A stretch of DNA of 64,000 nt from Sorex araneus (lineage: Eukaryota > Chordata > Mammalia > Eulipotyphla > Soricidae), in the NCBI RefSeq assembly GCF_027595985.1, contig NC_073313.1:80189994-80253993 (forward strand). Reading direction: 5' to 3'. A program made the translations under genes and the position numbers. The notes under the pieces were generated by a model, which worked only from the letters and a program-made list of their open reading frames with translations, did no database searches and was not told where the DNA came from. Below are positions 1-9,369 of the stretch, in pieces; the stretch's first letter is position 1, and each line of letters starts with the position of its first letter.

Positions 1-36
1 AAAGAAAGAAAGAAAGAAAGAAGGAAGGAAGGAAAG
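1..36. repeat. GAAA/GAAG microsatellite
   Basis: Tandem AAAG units followed by AAGG units at the window edge. A purine-rich simple repeat, probably the decayed A-rich tail of a retroposon outside the window. Confidence 0.9.
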
Positions 37-107
37 CAAACAGATGATTTTCTAAAATGGGTAAATCCTTTGTGTTCTAATCAGCAAATGTAAAAATTGC
101 AGTAGCT

Positions 108-310
108 GGGGGTGGGGCAATATTTCAGTAATCCTGCCTGTGCAAGGCCGCAAGTTCAATCCCTGGGACCATATGTGCCATGCTTGCATTACCTGGTGTG
201 GCCCTGGTGGCCTCCAGCATTGCTGAACAGTCATTGCCAGGCCCTAACATTGAACTACCCGGCCAGTCAGCTGAGTATAGCCAGAAGTGACCCTGAGCAC
301 TACTAAGGAG
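108..310 (+). mobile_element. Old SOR-like SINE, diverged
   Basis: The segment keeps SINE order on the + strand: a GGGGCAAT-type head, a CAAGTTCAATCCCTGGGACC B-box region, then a CCATATG motif and a degenerate body. It is far more diverged than other copies and holds extra sequence in the middle. Short reading frames here are SINE-derived. Confidence 0.45.
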
Positions 311-340
311 TACCCACCAATAAATATAAGATAATAATAG

Positions 341-515
341 GTTTTGGTTTTGCATTTTGGGTCACACTCGGCGATGCACAGAGGTTACTCCTGGCTCTGC
401 ACTCAGGAATTACTTTTGGTGGTACTCAGGGGACCATATGGGATGCTGGGAATCGAACCCAGGTCAGCCGCGTGCAAGGCAAACACCCTACCTGCTGTGC
501 AATTGCTCCAGCCCC
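341..515 (-). mobile_element. SOR SINE (short, A-tailed type)
   Basis: Complete minus-strand copy. On the + strand it begins TTTTGGTTTTGCATTTTGGG (tail side) and ends GCTCCAGCCCC (head side). It is bounded by a perfect 13-bp target-site duplication, AAGATAATAATAG, at 328-340 and 516-528. This defines the unit as an integrated retroposon. It does not code for protein. Confidence 0.93.
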
Positions 516-710
516 AAGATAATAATAGTTCTTAACTGCCTCATATATTTGCTCATACTCGGTATTGTTGATTTTTAAATGCTAACCATTCAAATGGGCT
601 TGTATAATACTTTATGTGGTTTTAATTAGATATTCCTCTAATGGCTTTTTCTGCTACAAAGTTTATTTTGAGGGTGAAAAATTATATCTAGGATTAGCCA
701 GCTGGACTGC

Positions 711-1185
711 TTAGATGATCCCAAATTTGTTGTTGCAAGGCAGCAGAGTCAGGAGCCTGCCGAACATTTGCCTTCTCCTCTCCATCAGGTCTAATCAGGG
801 TGTCATCCTTGGCCACATCAAGGTCATACGCCCTCTTCACGGCCTGTTTATGCTGAAGCTTTGTTGGCCTTGACCTCCGCAATGAAGACAAGTGCGTTGT
901 CTACTATCTTCTTCGCAGCTGACTCCGTGGTCAGAGGGAACTTGATGAGGATGAAATGGTCAAGCTTGTTTCTCTGGGTCAGGGAGCAGGGGTGAGTGGT
1001 GGTGAGGTTCGCAGATATTTGGGCTGACTTCTCAGCTTCGGTGTTTTGGGTCTTCAGAAGGTGGTTGACAGGTGTGGATCTTCTTTTTCTGGCTGTGGAC
1101 ATCTTTCAGCACTGACCTCTGGCCTTCAAAGTTTTGGCTTTTTTGCCTTCAGCTTTGGGAGGGGCACAGGGGCTGAGGAAGAAAG
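711..1185 (-). pseudogene. RPL23A: RPL23A (large-subunit ribosomal protein uL23) pseudogene
   Basis: Reading the minus strand, two frames together give most of ribosomal protein L23a. A lysine/proline/alanine-rich start (CAPPKAEGKK) lies near 1150-1175. A central block [18 protein letters not shown] lies near 930-985. A C-terminal block [20 protein letters not shown] lies near 770-830. The end NKFGII-stop lies at 711-728. L23a normally binds 28S rRNA near the exit tunnel. This copy is broken: the frame changes near 855-870, the middle is diverged, and the initiator region is missing. The coding blocks run together without introns, which points to retroposition. Directly upstream (on the minus strand) of the coding start is a pyrimidine run ending in CAG, where intron 1 would end if I recall the gene structure correctly. 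No intact product is expected. Confidence 0.9.
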
Positions 1186-1285
1186 GAAAGTAATATTACA
1201 GGGCGGAGAGAAATCTATCACTGGGCACCTCCAGCCAGTGGTATCTTTGAATACATCTCAAGTCTCAGGAAATTAATATTTTTCA

Positions 1286-1450
1286 GGCTGCTGGAGCCAT
1301 AGTAAAGCGGGAAGGGCATTTGTTTTGCACACGGCTGAGCCGGGTTCGATCTCCATATGGTCCCTTGAGAACCGCCAGGAGTGAATCCTGAGTGCAGAGC
1401 CAGGAGCAACCCCTGAGCATCACCAGATGTGATCCAAAAAACAAACAAAG
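1286..1450 (+). mobile_element. SOR SINE
   Basis: Plus-strand copy starting CTGCTGGAGCCATAGTAAAG. It has the B box GGGTTCGATCTCC, the TCCATATGGTCCCTTGAG body and an A-rich end (CAAAAAACAAACAAAG). Moderately diverged. No clear target-site duplication seen. Confidence 0.88.
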
Positions 1451-1454
1451 AAGC

Positions 1455-1845
1455 AAAAATATTTCCCCCATTATTTGCACAATACGGAGAGAGTAAATAC
1501 ACTCGCCTAACATTAAAAAGTAGAAAAACAACATGGATGGTACTGACTCCTTACTGGTGTGAAAACACGATGCTCTAGTTTGGGGGCACAACACCTCTAA
1601 GAGATCCTCCGTACCCCTCCTCCTCCGCCCCCCCACCGCTCAACCTGGTCCATGCACCTAGGCGTGCGCACCATGGCGAGGCCAGGCCAACTTTCAAAAA
1701 GCTGCCCAGGAGTTGACACCGAGGGCTAGCTAACCCAAACACTGTCCACCCAGCTCGCTACTCTGGTGGAATCACTGGAGAGCCTGTTAAGGGCTACAAA
1801 GTTGTATGTACATTCACTGGCGACATTTTTAAAGTGCTAGCTGTC
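1455..1845. other. Unassigned spacer
   Basis: Includes a C-rich stretch (1610-1660) and an ACCATGGCG context near 1670, but no open frame continues from it and no homology is recognised. I see no gene here. Confidence 0.5.
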
Positions 1846-1859
1846 CTTTTTCTATTTTT

Positions 1860-2030
1860 CTTTTGGTTTTTGGGTCACACCCGGAGATGCACAGGGGTCA
1901 CTCCTGACTCATGCACTCAGGAATTACTCCTGGCGGTGCTCGGGGGACCATATGGGATGCTGGGAATCGAACCCGGGTGGGCCACATGCAAGGCAAACGC
2001 ACTACCCGCTGTGCTATCACTCCAGCCCCG
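1860..2030 (-). mobile_element. SOR SINE
   Basis: Minus-strand copy between perfect 14-bp target-site duplications, CTTTTTCTATTTTT, at 1846-1859 and 2031-2044. The tail-side T-run is short, consistent with A-tail decay. Sequence between copies 3 and 4 (2045-2520) is AT-rich with no gene seen. Confidence 0.93.
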
Positions 2031-2531
2031 CTTTTTCTATTTTTTACATTGGTATTTCTCTCATTTTCTTATTGATATAGGTAGTTTTTAAATAATATTT
2101 TTAAATATAATGAATTATTGGTGATATGATTTGTGAATATATTTCCTTGGTCTGCCATTTTTCTTTTTCTTAATGGTATCATCTGATGAAGAGATGTCTT
2201 TAATTAATAAGTAGTGTAATTTATATAGAAATACAAATACCATATAACTTCATGCAGACAAAACCATAAAAATTAATAAACAACTAAACAAAGCAGCATT
2301 CATATACTGGGAGAATAAAGTAGTTGTTATAAAAAATGAAGGGTAATTGGATTCAAGGGGTCAAGTGCACTTGCAGCTAGAAAATAGATTCTGTTCAACA
2401 TAATACAGTATAAACATATTTTTATTCTTATAATATTCTAAACAGTGACCTTAACAAAAATAAATAAGAATGATTTTATATATTTCTATATCCCCTGATG
2501 TATAATATTTTGTGCATTTGAAAGACTTTTT

Positions 2532-2701
2532 TTTTGCTTTTTGAGTCACAGCCAGAGATGCACATGGATTACTTCTGGCTCTGCACTCAGGAATTATTCC
2601 TGGTGGTGCTCAGGGGACTATATGGGATGCTGGGAATTGGACCCGGGTTGGTCATGTGCAAAGCAAATGCCCTACCTGCTGTTCTACTTATCCAGCCACT
2701 A
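2532..2701 (-). mobile_element. SOR SINE
   Basis: Minus-strand copy starting with a T-run and TTTGCTTTTTGAGTCACAGC. Flanked by an 11-bp duplication, AAAGACTTTTT, at 2521-2531 and 2702-2712. The head is diverged (ends CTTATCCAGCCAC rather than GCTCCAGCCCC). Confidence 0.9.
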
Positions 2702-2759
2702 AAAGACTTTTTAGTACTATGAGATCATGAAAATGCTCAATATTACCTTATACATATTT

Positions 2760-3049
2760 TATTATTTTATCCAAACTTAAAACTGAGCAGCAGACTCTTC
2801 TCCAAAAAGGATATACAGATGTCCCACAGGATCATGAAAAATTGCCCATAACCACTTATTATTCAAAAATGAAAATATAAATCATAATGAGATATTGCAA
2901 ATCTGTGGTAATGATTTACTTCAAAAGACATGAATGACAAGTTTTGGTAAGGTTGTTGAGTAAAATGAGCCCATATAATCTTTGTAGAAATATAAACTTG
3001 TGCAATCATTCTGGAAAATGGTATGGCGCTTTCTCATAAAACTAAAAAT
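2760..3049 (+). mobile_element. Old L1 3' end, left part (host of RTE copy A)
   Basis: The segment reads like the widely conserved mammalian L1 3'-terminal region: AAAAAGGATATACAGATG, then an AATGAGATAT motif, then TTCTGGAAAATGGTATGGCG. It continues at 6185 after the RTE insertion, which shows the two pieces were once contiguous. No coding capacity remains. Confidence 0.8.
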
Positions 3050-3087
3050 CACTTGTATCACTTGTCATCAATTTTCTCAGGAGGGCA

Positions 3088-5530
3088 TCAGTAACATCTC
3101 CATTCATCCCTGTCACATGCTAGTGTAGCCCAATGGCATCTTCTCGCTCCAGGAACATGAAGACCCTTAAATGGTTCATTCAGGGTCTTGATGAAGAAAT
3201 CTGACCATCTCTTTGGTGGGTGGCCATGCAGTCTTTTGATGTCCTGTGGAATCCAGTAAGTAACAGCTTTAGTCCAGCGGTCGTTTCCAAATCGCATTAC
3301 GTGTCTGGCCCATCTGATTTTTAACAACTCGGCAAACGAGACAGTGTCGCTGATTCTCGATCGTCGATGAAGGTCGGAACTCCAGATTCCTTCTCTCATT
3401 TGAGTGAAATGTGATACTCCAAGCACAGCCCTTCTGATTCCTCTTTGGGAAACCCTAATAGCATTCTTATCCTGTTTTCATAGGGCCCAGGTCTCTTAGG
3501 CATAAGAGTGCAGGAAATGCACTCTTATAGTGCAGGAAGAATGGTGGAGTCAAAAAGATGTGCCTGGAGCTGGAGGTTCTTCATCCTCTTAACAACTTAA
3601 TCGACACTCTTTCAGGCATTCCACGCCACTCTCTTCCTCCTGTGCAGCTCAGCTGCCAGGTGATTCATCATATTGAGTTCTCGACCTAGGTCCATATAAC
3701 TGCCACATTCGGAGATGTTCATTCCATTGAAAGCAAATGGAATGTCAGGGACTAGTTCATTTTTCATGAACATTCTTTTAGTGAGATTCAGCTGCAGTCC
3801 GACCTCTCCACACTCGTGGTTGAAGTCGGCCAGCATTTGTGCCACTTGACTGATATTTGGTGTTTTTAGAATGATGTCATCAGTGAAGCAGAGGTGATGT
3901 ATTTGCCTACCATCTATCTTCACTCCAATTATTTCCCATTCCAGTCATTGCATGACATTCTCGAGGGTGGCACTGAAGAGTTTCAGTGAAATGGTGTCAC
4001 CTGCCGAACCCCTCTCTTTACGTCAATGATCACTTCCTTGTAGAATTGTGAGATCCTGGTGGTGAATCTGTAATACAGCTCATGGAGGATCCTGATATAC
4101 CGAGTTTGAATGCCCTGTTTGGCTAGGCTTCGATGACTGCTTCAGTCTCAACAGAATCAAAGGCCTTCTTTAAATCAATGAATGTTAGACAGAGCGGCAT
4201 CTTGAACTCTCACAAAATATCAATGAGCTTGGTCACCATGGTCGATCATGCTGAATCCGTTTTGGAACCTGGCTTGCTTGCATGGTTGTCCCTCGTCTAG
4301 TGTTCTGCCAATCCTATTCAGTATGACTCGAGTGAATAATTTGTAGGCAAAGGACAACAGGCAGATTGGGCAATAGTTGCCTATGTCGTGGATGTCTCTT
4401 TTCTTGTACAACAGAACAGTCCTGCTGGTTTTCCATTGAGACGGAACCTTGCATTCAGACAGGTAGCATGTGAAGAGCCAAGCCAGTGTATTGACGAGTA
4501 CTGGCAGCATATTCTTCAGGTGTTCCGGTCTGACCTTGTCTGAACCAGGTGCTCTATGCTTCTTTACTAATGAAATGGCATGTCGGATTTTGGAAGGTAG
4601 AACAATGGGAACGACATATCCATCCTGCAGAACTTGGTATGTGGCCAGGTAGACGTGGCTAACAAAGAGATCTGACAGATCCATCAGGATGTCAGAGGAC
4701 AGTAATCTTGGACAGGTGGGCGTTGTGAATATTTTTCCTGACTTCTGCCACATCGGCCAACACTCCTGCTCTTCTCTCCTTGAGGTCTCCCTTTATCACT
4801 TCTCTGCACCACTTTGCAACCTCAGACATTAGCTTGTGATTGCCTGAGGCATTCACCAAACCACGTTGGTGAAGAGCTCGAGAGTTTCCGAAGACAGGCA
4901 TCTTTTTGGCTTTCTCTCTCTCGGTGTTCCTCGAACATTCATGGATGTGCTGAACCAGTTGATTGTATTCCTCGTCAATATTTTCAACAACGTGATCTTC
5001 CCATATTGCTGCAATAGTGCCAAAGAGTTCCCAGTTGGTGGTTTTTCTGGGAGTTCTCATCTTAAACTTTGCAGTCATTTCTCCCCGCCCTGTGATGTAT
5101 AATTTTGCATGAAGGAGATGGTGGTCTGATCCCGTTTGGAATTTTGGGACAACAGCAACATTGGTCAGGCAAAATCATCGATTGAATATGATGTGGTCAA
5201 TTTCATTGTGGATCTGTCCACCGGCAGACTCCCATATCCAACGTTTAGATTTGGCCTTCTGGATGGAACTGCAAGTTAGCATGGATGGTCTTGGTTGACA
5301 AGATTAACTCAGACAGTCTCTCACCCTGTTAATTCCATTCTAGCCTGTGGGTCCTGATGTGGAGTTCTTCAGGCAACCTTCTTGGTCCTATCTTGGCATT
5401 AAAATAAGCAACAATGACCTTGTAGAAGGTATGGTCTTCTTTATAGAACTTCTCCAGCTCCATGTAGAACTTCTCAATTTCTTCTTCATTATAGTTGGTT
5501 GTTGGTGCATAGATAAGAAGATAGAAAATG
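3088..5530 (-). pseudogene. RTE endonuclease/reverse transcriptase ORF remnant (copy A)
   Basis: Frames on the minus strand give, in N-to-C order: an endonuclease segment with IYAPTTNYNEEEIEKFYMEL (about 5400-5510); KFKMRTPRKTTNWELFGTI (about 5015-5070); a thumb/palm stretch with VPSQWKTSRTVLLYKKRDIH and NYCPICLLS (about 4355-4450); CFTDDIIL, the changed form of the catalytic FADD box (about 3880); and RWARHVMR with a PPKRWSDFF end (about 3190-3320). Frameshifts and stops separate these blocks, and the alanine before the catalytic Asp pair is replaced by threonine. The product would reverse-transcribe its own RNA at a nicked target, but this copy cannot encode an active enzyme. Confidence 0.9.
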
Positions 5531-5539
5531 CCAGCAATG

Positions 5540-5640
5540 AGTAGGGAGGGACCAGCTACAGTAAGGAATAGGGAGGGACCAGCTATATTATGAGAAGTAG
5601 GGAGAGGTCCAGCTATTGTAGATAAGTGAACAATAGGATG
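5540..5640 (+). repeat. Three short tandem units at the RTE 5' end
   Basis: GTAGGGAGGGACCAGCTA-type units of about 30 bp occur three times in a row (near 5541, 5567 and 5597) at the 5' border of the inverted RTE segment. They may be 5'UTR monomers of the element or filler made at the inversion joint. RTE copy B ends before this part, so it cannot decide. Confidence 0.6.
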
Positions 5641-6172
5641 GGGGCCACGTCCCTACATGCCACATGCACGGCAGAGCCTGGAAAGCTACCTGTGGCATAT
5701 TCCATAAGCCCAAAATAGTTACAAACATGGGCCTCATTCCCCTGGCCCTGAAAGAGCCTTCAATACAGCAGGTTTGAGAAGGACGAGCAAAGAGAGGCTG
5801 CTAAAATCTAAGGGCTGAACTAGGCTGCCAAAATGAAGAGGGACTAAAATGACTGTCGGCACTTTTAAGGCACATATGCTGGCATTGGAAGCATCCATCA
5901 AGAATCTGATGGTGCAAGTGCACAAGATCAAGTACAGTGTCATTGGATTGACCGAGACGAGAAGGCATCAATCACATCACGCCATTTTCGACACTAGAGA
6001 AGTGTCCTTGGAATATGCAATGGTACAGGTGTCAGTGGTTTCGGTGTCCTCATCAACACAAACTTGGCTATGAGCATTCATTCGTTCAAATGCCTAACAA
6101 CCCAAATCAGACGCTTATGTTTGAATGATGTGGCTCATTGCCAGCAGTTTCTATTTTTGGCATCTATGCACC
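5540..6172 (+). mobile_element. Inverted 5' segment of RTE copy A
   Basis: Plus-strand reading gives the element's 5' region: a non-coding leader with AGAGCCTGGAAAGCTACC, then RTSKERLLKS-like residues, then an ATG at 5849 opening an endonuclease with MTVGTFKAHMLALEASI and GLTETRRHQSHHAIFDT, interrupted by frameshifts, and ending at IYAPKLK next to the target duplication. In twin priming the flank-adjacent end should be internal and the inner end 5'-terminal; that is the order seen. Confidence 0.85.
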
Positions 6173-6184
6173 AAAACTAAAAAT

Positions 6185-6660
6185 AGAACTATTAAATGGT
6201 GCATCATTTCAGTTTCTGGTATCTACCCAAAGAATATGAAATCATTTAGTGAAAGGGTATGTCCCCCAGAACTTGTTTACCACAGCTAAAAGTTTAGATA
6301 AAACTTTAAAGCCCATTGATAAATCACTGGATACAGAAGAAAAAAGCAGATGTATAGATACAATGGAATATCATCCAACTATGAAAAATGAAATACTGCT
6401 ATTATAGAAAAGTTGAAGGAACTTGAAGAGATTATGTTAAGTGAAATAAATAAAAAAGACAAATGTTACATGATTTTGCCTATGTGCACAACATAAGGAA
6501 ACAACATATGAAAAAAATGAAAAATAATCAACCAGTGAACATTGACAATAAAACTGAGGTAACCAGAATGGCAGAGGATGGGACATGGAATAAGGGGTGG
6601 AGAACATCTAGTGGTTGGTGGGAGAAAGTTAACATTGTCGTTTTATAATTTGCATTGAGG
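6185..6660 (+). mobile_element. Old L1 3' end, right part
   Basis: Continuation of the L1 interrupted at 3049: GGTATCTACCCAAAGAATAT, CACTGGATACAGAAG, ATACAATGGAATATCATCC, then AAGTGAAATAAATAAAAAAG, in the usual L1 order. The 61-codon frame at 6463 is L1-derived. Confidence 0.85.
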
Positions 6661-6789
6661 TTACCATACCACATCCACTACCAAATAGCTGACAACCTTC
6701 CATCACAGTTCACAACCAAATTTAATTTTCTTTCCTATGGATATGTAATTTTCCTAGCAACATTTGTTGCTTTGGAATAAATGACACTT

Positions 6790-7590
6790 TTTCAAATTGA
6801 ATCACCATGAGATACACAGTTATCTGTGTATTATGTTAAGTGATTATGTTAAGTGAAATAAATAAAATCAAAATTGTTCGTGATTGGGTTTCAGTCATAC
6901 AATATTCCAACATCCATCCCTTTACCAATGTATGTTTCCTGCCATCAATGTCCCCAGTACCCTCGACCCTCGCCAGCCTGCCTCTGTAGCATTTTCTTCT
7001 CTCTCTCTTTCCCTCTCTCTTCTTCTAGATACTATAATTTGTAATAGGGTTACTTAAAAGTGATCATGCATATCACTTTACCTCCTTTCAGCACTCAGTT
7101 CTTGTCCAGAGTGAATAGTTTCAATTATGATTGTCATAGTAGTCCCTTTTCTATTTCAACTGCATTTCTTTTTCCCCTTTGCAGTAAGCTTCCTACCATA
7201 GACTGATCTTCCTGGCCCTCGTTTCTACTGTATTTTGGTACTATTCATATACTATGTTATTTTTAAAATTCCACAAATGAGTGCAATAATTCTATGCCTG
7301 TCCCTCTCCCTCTGTCTCATTTCATCCAGCATGATACTTTTTATGTTCATCCATGTATAAGCAAATTTCATGACTTTGTTTTTCCTAACACTGCATAGTA
7401 TTCTATTGTATAGATGTTCCAAAGTATCTTTATCCAGTCATCTATTCTTGGCACTTGGTTGTTTTCAGATTCTGGCTATTGTGAATAGTGCTTCAATGAA
7501 CATCAGAGTGCAGAGGGCTTTTCTGCATTGTGTTTGGGGCTCTTAGGGTATACTCCAAGGAGCAGTTAAATGCCACTTTTTTGCCAAGTC
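6790..7590 (-). mobile_element. L1 3' end
   Basis: Antisense L1 3'UTR. It begins ATTGAATCACCATGAGATAC (the reverse of the shrew L1 end GTGATTCAAT). It runs through CATACAATATTCCAACATCC and ACTGCATAGTATTCTATTGT, and reaches CAGATTCTGGCTATTGTGAA. A short local duplication of TTATGTTAAGTGA occurs at 6832-6856. Positions 7590-7815 hold nothing recognised. Confidence 0.85.
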
Positions 7591-7815
7591 AAACATCCAT
7601 ATATGTATGGGTTGATTGTTAGGTTTTTATTATAACTCTACTTTTCTATTTTACTATTCTTATACTGCTCAAGTAACATACATTTCCCCCTAAACATAGA
7701 GGAAGTTATTTAAAGAGAAGCAGATAAAAAATAAATAAAGAGAAGCAGGTGATATTTATCAATGGAATTGGTTTGGTATCTGAAAACTCATTAAGATAAT
7801 TTATTAGGTTAATAA

Positions 7816-8070
7816 AGGATAAGAGCGCTAGCACAGTGGGTAAGGTGTTTTCCTTGCACGTGCTGACCCAGGTTTGATTCCTCTGCCTCTCAGAGAGCCC
7901 GACAAGCTACGAGAGTATCTCACCCGCACAGCAGAGCCTGGCAAGCTACCCGTGGTGTATTTGATATGCTAGAAAACAGTAACAACAAGTTTCACAATGG
8001 AGATGTTACTGATGCTAGCACAAGCAAGTCGATGAGCAACGGGATGACAGTGACAGTGACAGTGATGGAT
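7816..8070 (+). mobile_element. Long SINE: tRNA head with RTE-derived body and tail
   Basis: The copy starts with a SOR-type head (AGCGCTAGCACAGTGGGTAA; B box CAGGTTTGATTCC). It continues with AGAGCCTGGCAAGCTACCCG and GTAACAACAAG, which belong to the RTE 5' leader. It ends GGAGATGTTACTGATGC then GATGAGCAACGGGATGACAG with GTGACA repeats, matching the RTE 3' terminus. There is no A-tail. This structure implies mobilisation by the RTE enzyme rather than L1. Confidence 0.88.
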
Positions 8071-8110
8071 AAACAGGCAACTTTAAAAAACTAAGCACAA
8101 AGGTGAATTC

Positions 8111-8243
8111 CTTCAAACTGATAATTTTCCAACCCAGATGTGATCCCCGGCATCCCACATGGTCCTCCAAACATTTCCAGGAGAAATTTCTGAGTGCAAT
8201 ACCTGAGCATCATCTGGTGTGGCCCCAAAACAAAGAAACAAAA
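8111..8243 (+). mobile_element. SOR SINE fragment
   Basis: Head missing. The body CCCCGGCATCCCACATGGTC, GAGCATCATCTGGTGTGGCC and an A-rich end remain. Positions 8244-8720 contain no recognisable gene or repeat. Confidence 0.75.
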
Positions 8244-8731
8244 TAACCCAAGTTTCAATGGATTTTAACATGTTGGGTTTTGCTCCCTTAACACATACAT
8301 GGTGACTCACCTAAGACTTAATTCCACACCTTCCTCACACCAGGAAGAAACTGACAGGTGCGACTTTCAGGAATACTATGTCATCATGAAATAAATAAAT
8401 GAAGTGATATGAGCCATATGATGGCTCTAAAATGTCTATCCTAAAGGAAAAACTACATTTCTGATCATGTTTAACTGTCACAGAAAATATAAGGCCAATC
8501 CTGAGTTCCACAGTGCAAATATGTGACAGGGAGTGCTACACATACACAGGTACAAATGGGTAAAAACTTGAATATTTGTCAAACAGTAATATATGTGTTT
8601 TACTGTTTGTTTTAATTGTCAAAGAAGTGTAATATTATCAGAGACAACATTCTACATGGCTTATGTATGTAAATTTAGTTGATGTAGGACTACAGTGGCA
8701 GATAATTGTACCTTCAAAAAGACACTAAACA

Positions 8732-8892
8732 GGGGCTGGAGAGATAGCACAGCGGGTAGGGCGTTTGCCTTGCACGCGGCCGACCCGGGTTCGATTCCCA
8801 GCATCCCATATGGTCCCCTGAGCACGGCCAGGGGTAATTCCTGAGTGCAGAGCCAGGAGTAACCCCTGTGCATTGCCAGGCGTGACCCAAAA

Positions 8893-8926
<34 letters not shown>

Positions 8927-9134
8927 ATTAAAAAAAAAAAATGGGGGCTGGAGCGATAGCACAGCGGGTAGGGCGTTTGCCTTGCACGCGGCCGACCCGG
9001 GTTCGAATCCCAGCATCCCATATGGTCGCCTGAGCACTGCCAGGAGTAATTCCTGAGTGTAGAGCCAGGAGAAACCCCTGTGCATCGCCGGGTGTGACCC
9101 AAAAAAAGCAAAAAAAAAAAAAAAAAAAAAAAAA
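8732..9134 (+). mobile_element. Two SOR SINEs in tandem
   Basis: Two nearly complete plus-strand copies (8732-8936 and 8944-9134), each with a full head, B box and long poly(A). The pair is bounded by an 11-bp near-perfect duplication, GAC(A/C)CTAAACA, at 8721-8731 and 9135-9145. There is one flanking duplication for both copies. Either the second copy landed in the A-tail of the first, or a dimer was inserted. The long uninterrupted A-runs and intact boxes mark these as among the youngest SINEs in the window. All frames here are SINE artefacts. Confidence 0.95.
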
Positions 9135-9195
9135 GACCCTAAACAAAAGATCTAGGGGGACCAACGTACTCTTATATGCAATGATACTTTGTAGA

Positions 9196-9364
9196 TTTTT
9201 CGTTTGGGGCCCACACCTAAGGTTCTTGTGGCTTAACTTCTTACTTTGTGCTCAGCGATCACTCCAGGAGGGTTCAGGGGACCATATTAAATGCTTGCGA
9301 TTGAAACTAGGTAATCTGCTCCCAAGGCAAACACCCTACTGGCTGTACTATCTCTCCAGCCCCA
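9196..9364 (-). mobile_element. SOR SINE, diverged
   Basis: Tail side TTTGGGGCCCACACC, body GGGGACCATATTAAATGC and head side TATCTCTCCAGCCCC are in SINE order on the minus strand. Many substitutions indicate an old copy. Confidence 0.8.
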
Positions 9365-9369
9365 ATACT

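Larger units (their letters stand above)
3050..6172 (-). mobile_element. RTE-clade LINE copy A, near full length with 5' inversion
   Basis: A 3.1-kb insertion bounded by a perfect 12-bp target-site duplication, AAAACTAAAAAT, at 3038-3049 and 6173-6184, splitting an older L1. Positions 3050-5530 read on the minus strand as apurinic-type endonuclease (part), linker, reverse transcriptase and C-terminal region. Positions 5540-6172 hold the missing 5' end on the opposite strand. The two segments meet at nearly the same point of the element (the IYAP motif of the endonuclease), as expected for twin priming. The single-ORF layout, the endonuclease-RT order and the short non-poly(A) 3' end fit the RTE clade (as in BovB) rather than L1. 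About 3.1 kb is close to the usual RTE length. Confidence 0.9.

Noticed and set aside
4220-4753. 177-codon minus-strand frame with reverse-transcriptase similarity as a host gene
   Set aside because: Part of the broken RTE LINE copy A; bordered by frameshifts and a TSD-flanked insertion.
8732-8800. tRNA gene, from A- and B-box matches in SINE heads
   Set aside because: No cloverleaf completes; the boxes belong to tRNA-derived SINE promoters repeated throughout the window.
8714-9164. Overlapping 78-128-codon minus-strand frames
   Set aside because: Translations of SOR SINE antisense (phrases like GCWESNPGRPRARQTPYPLC recur at every SINE).
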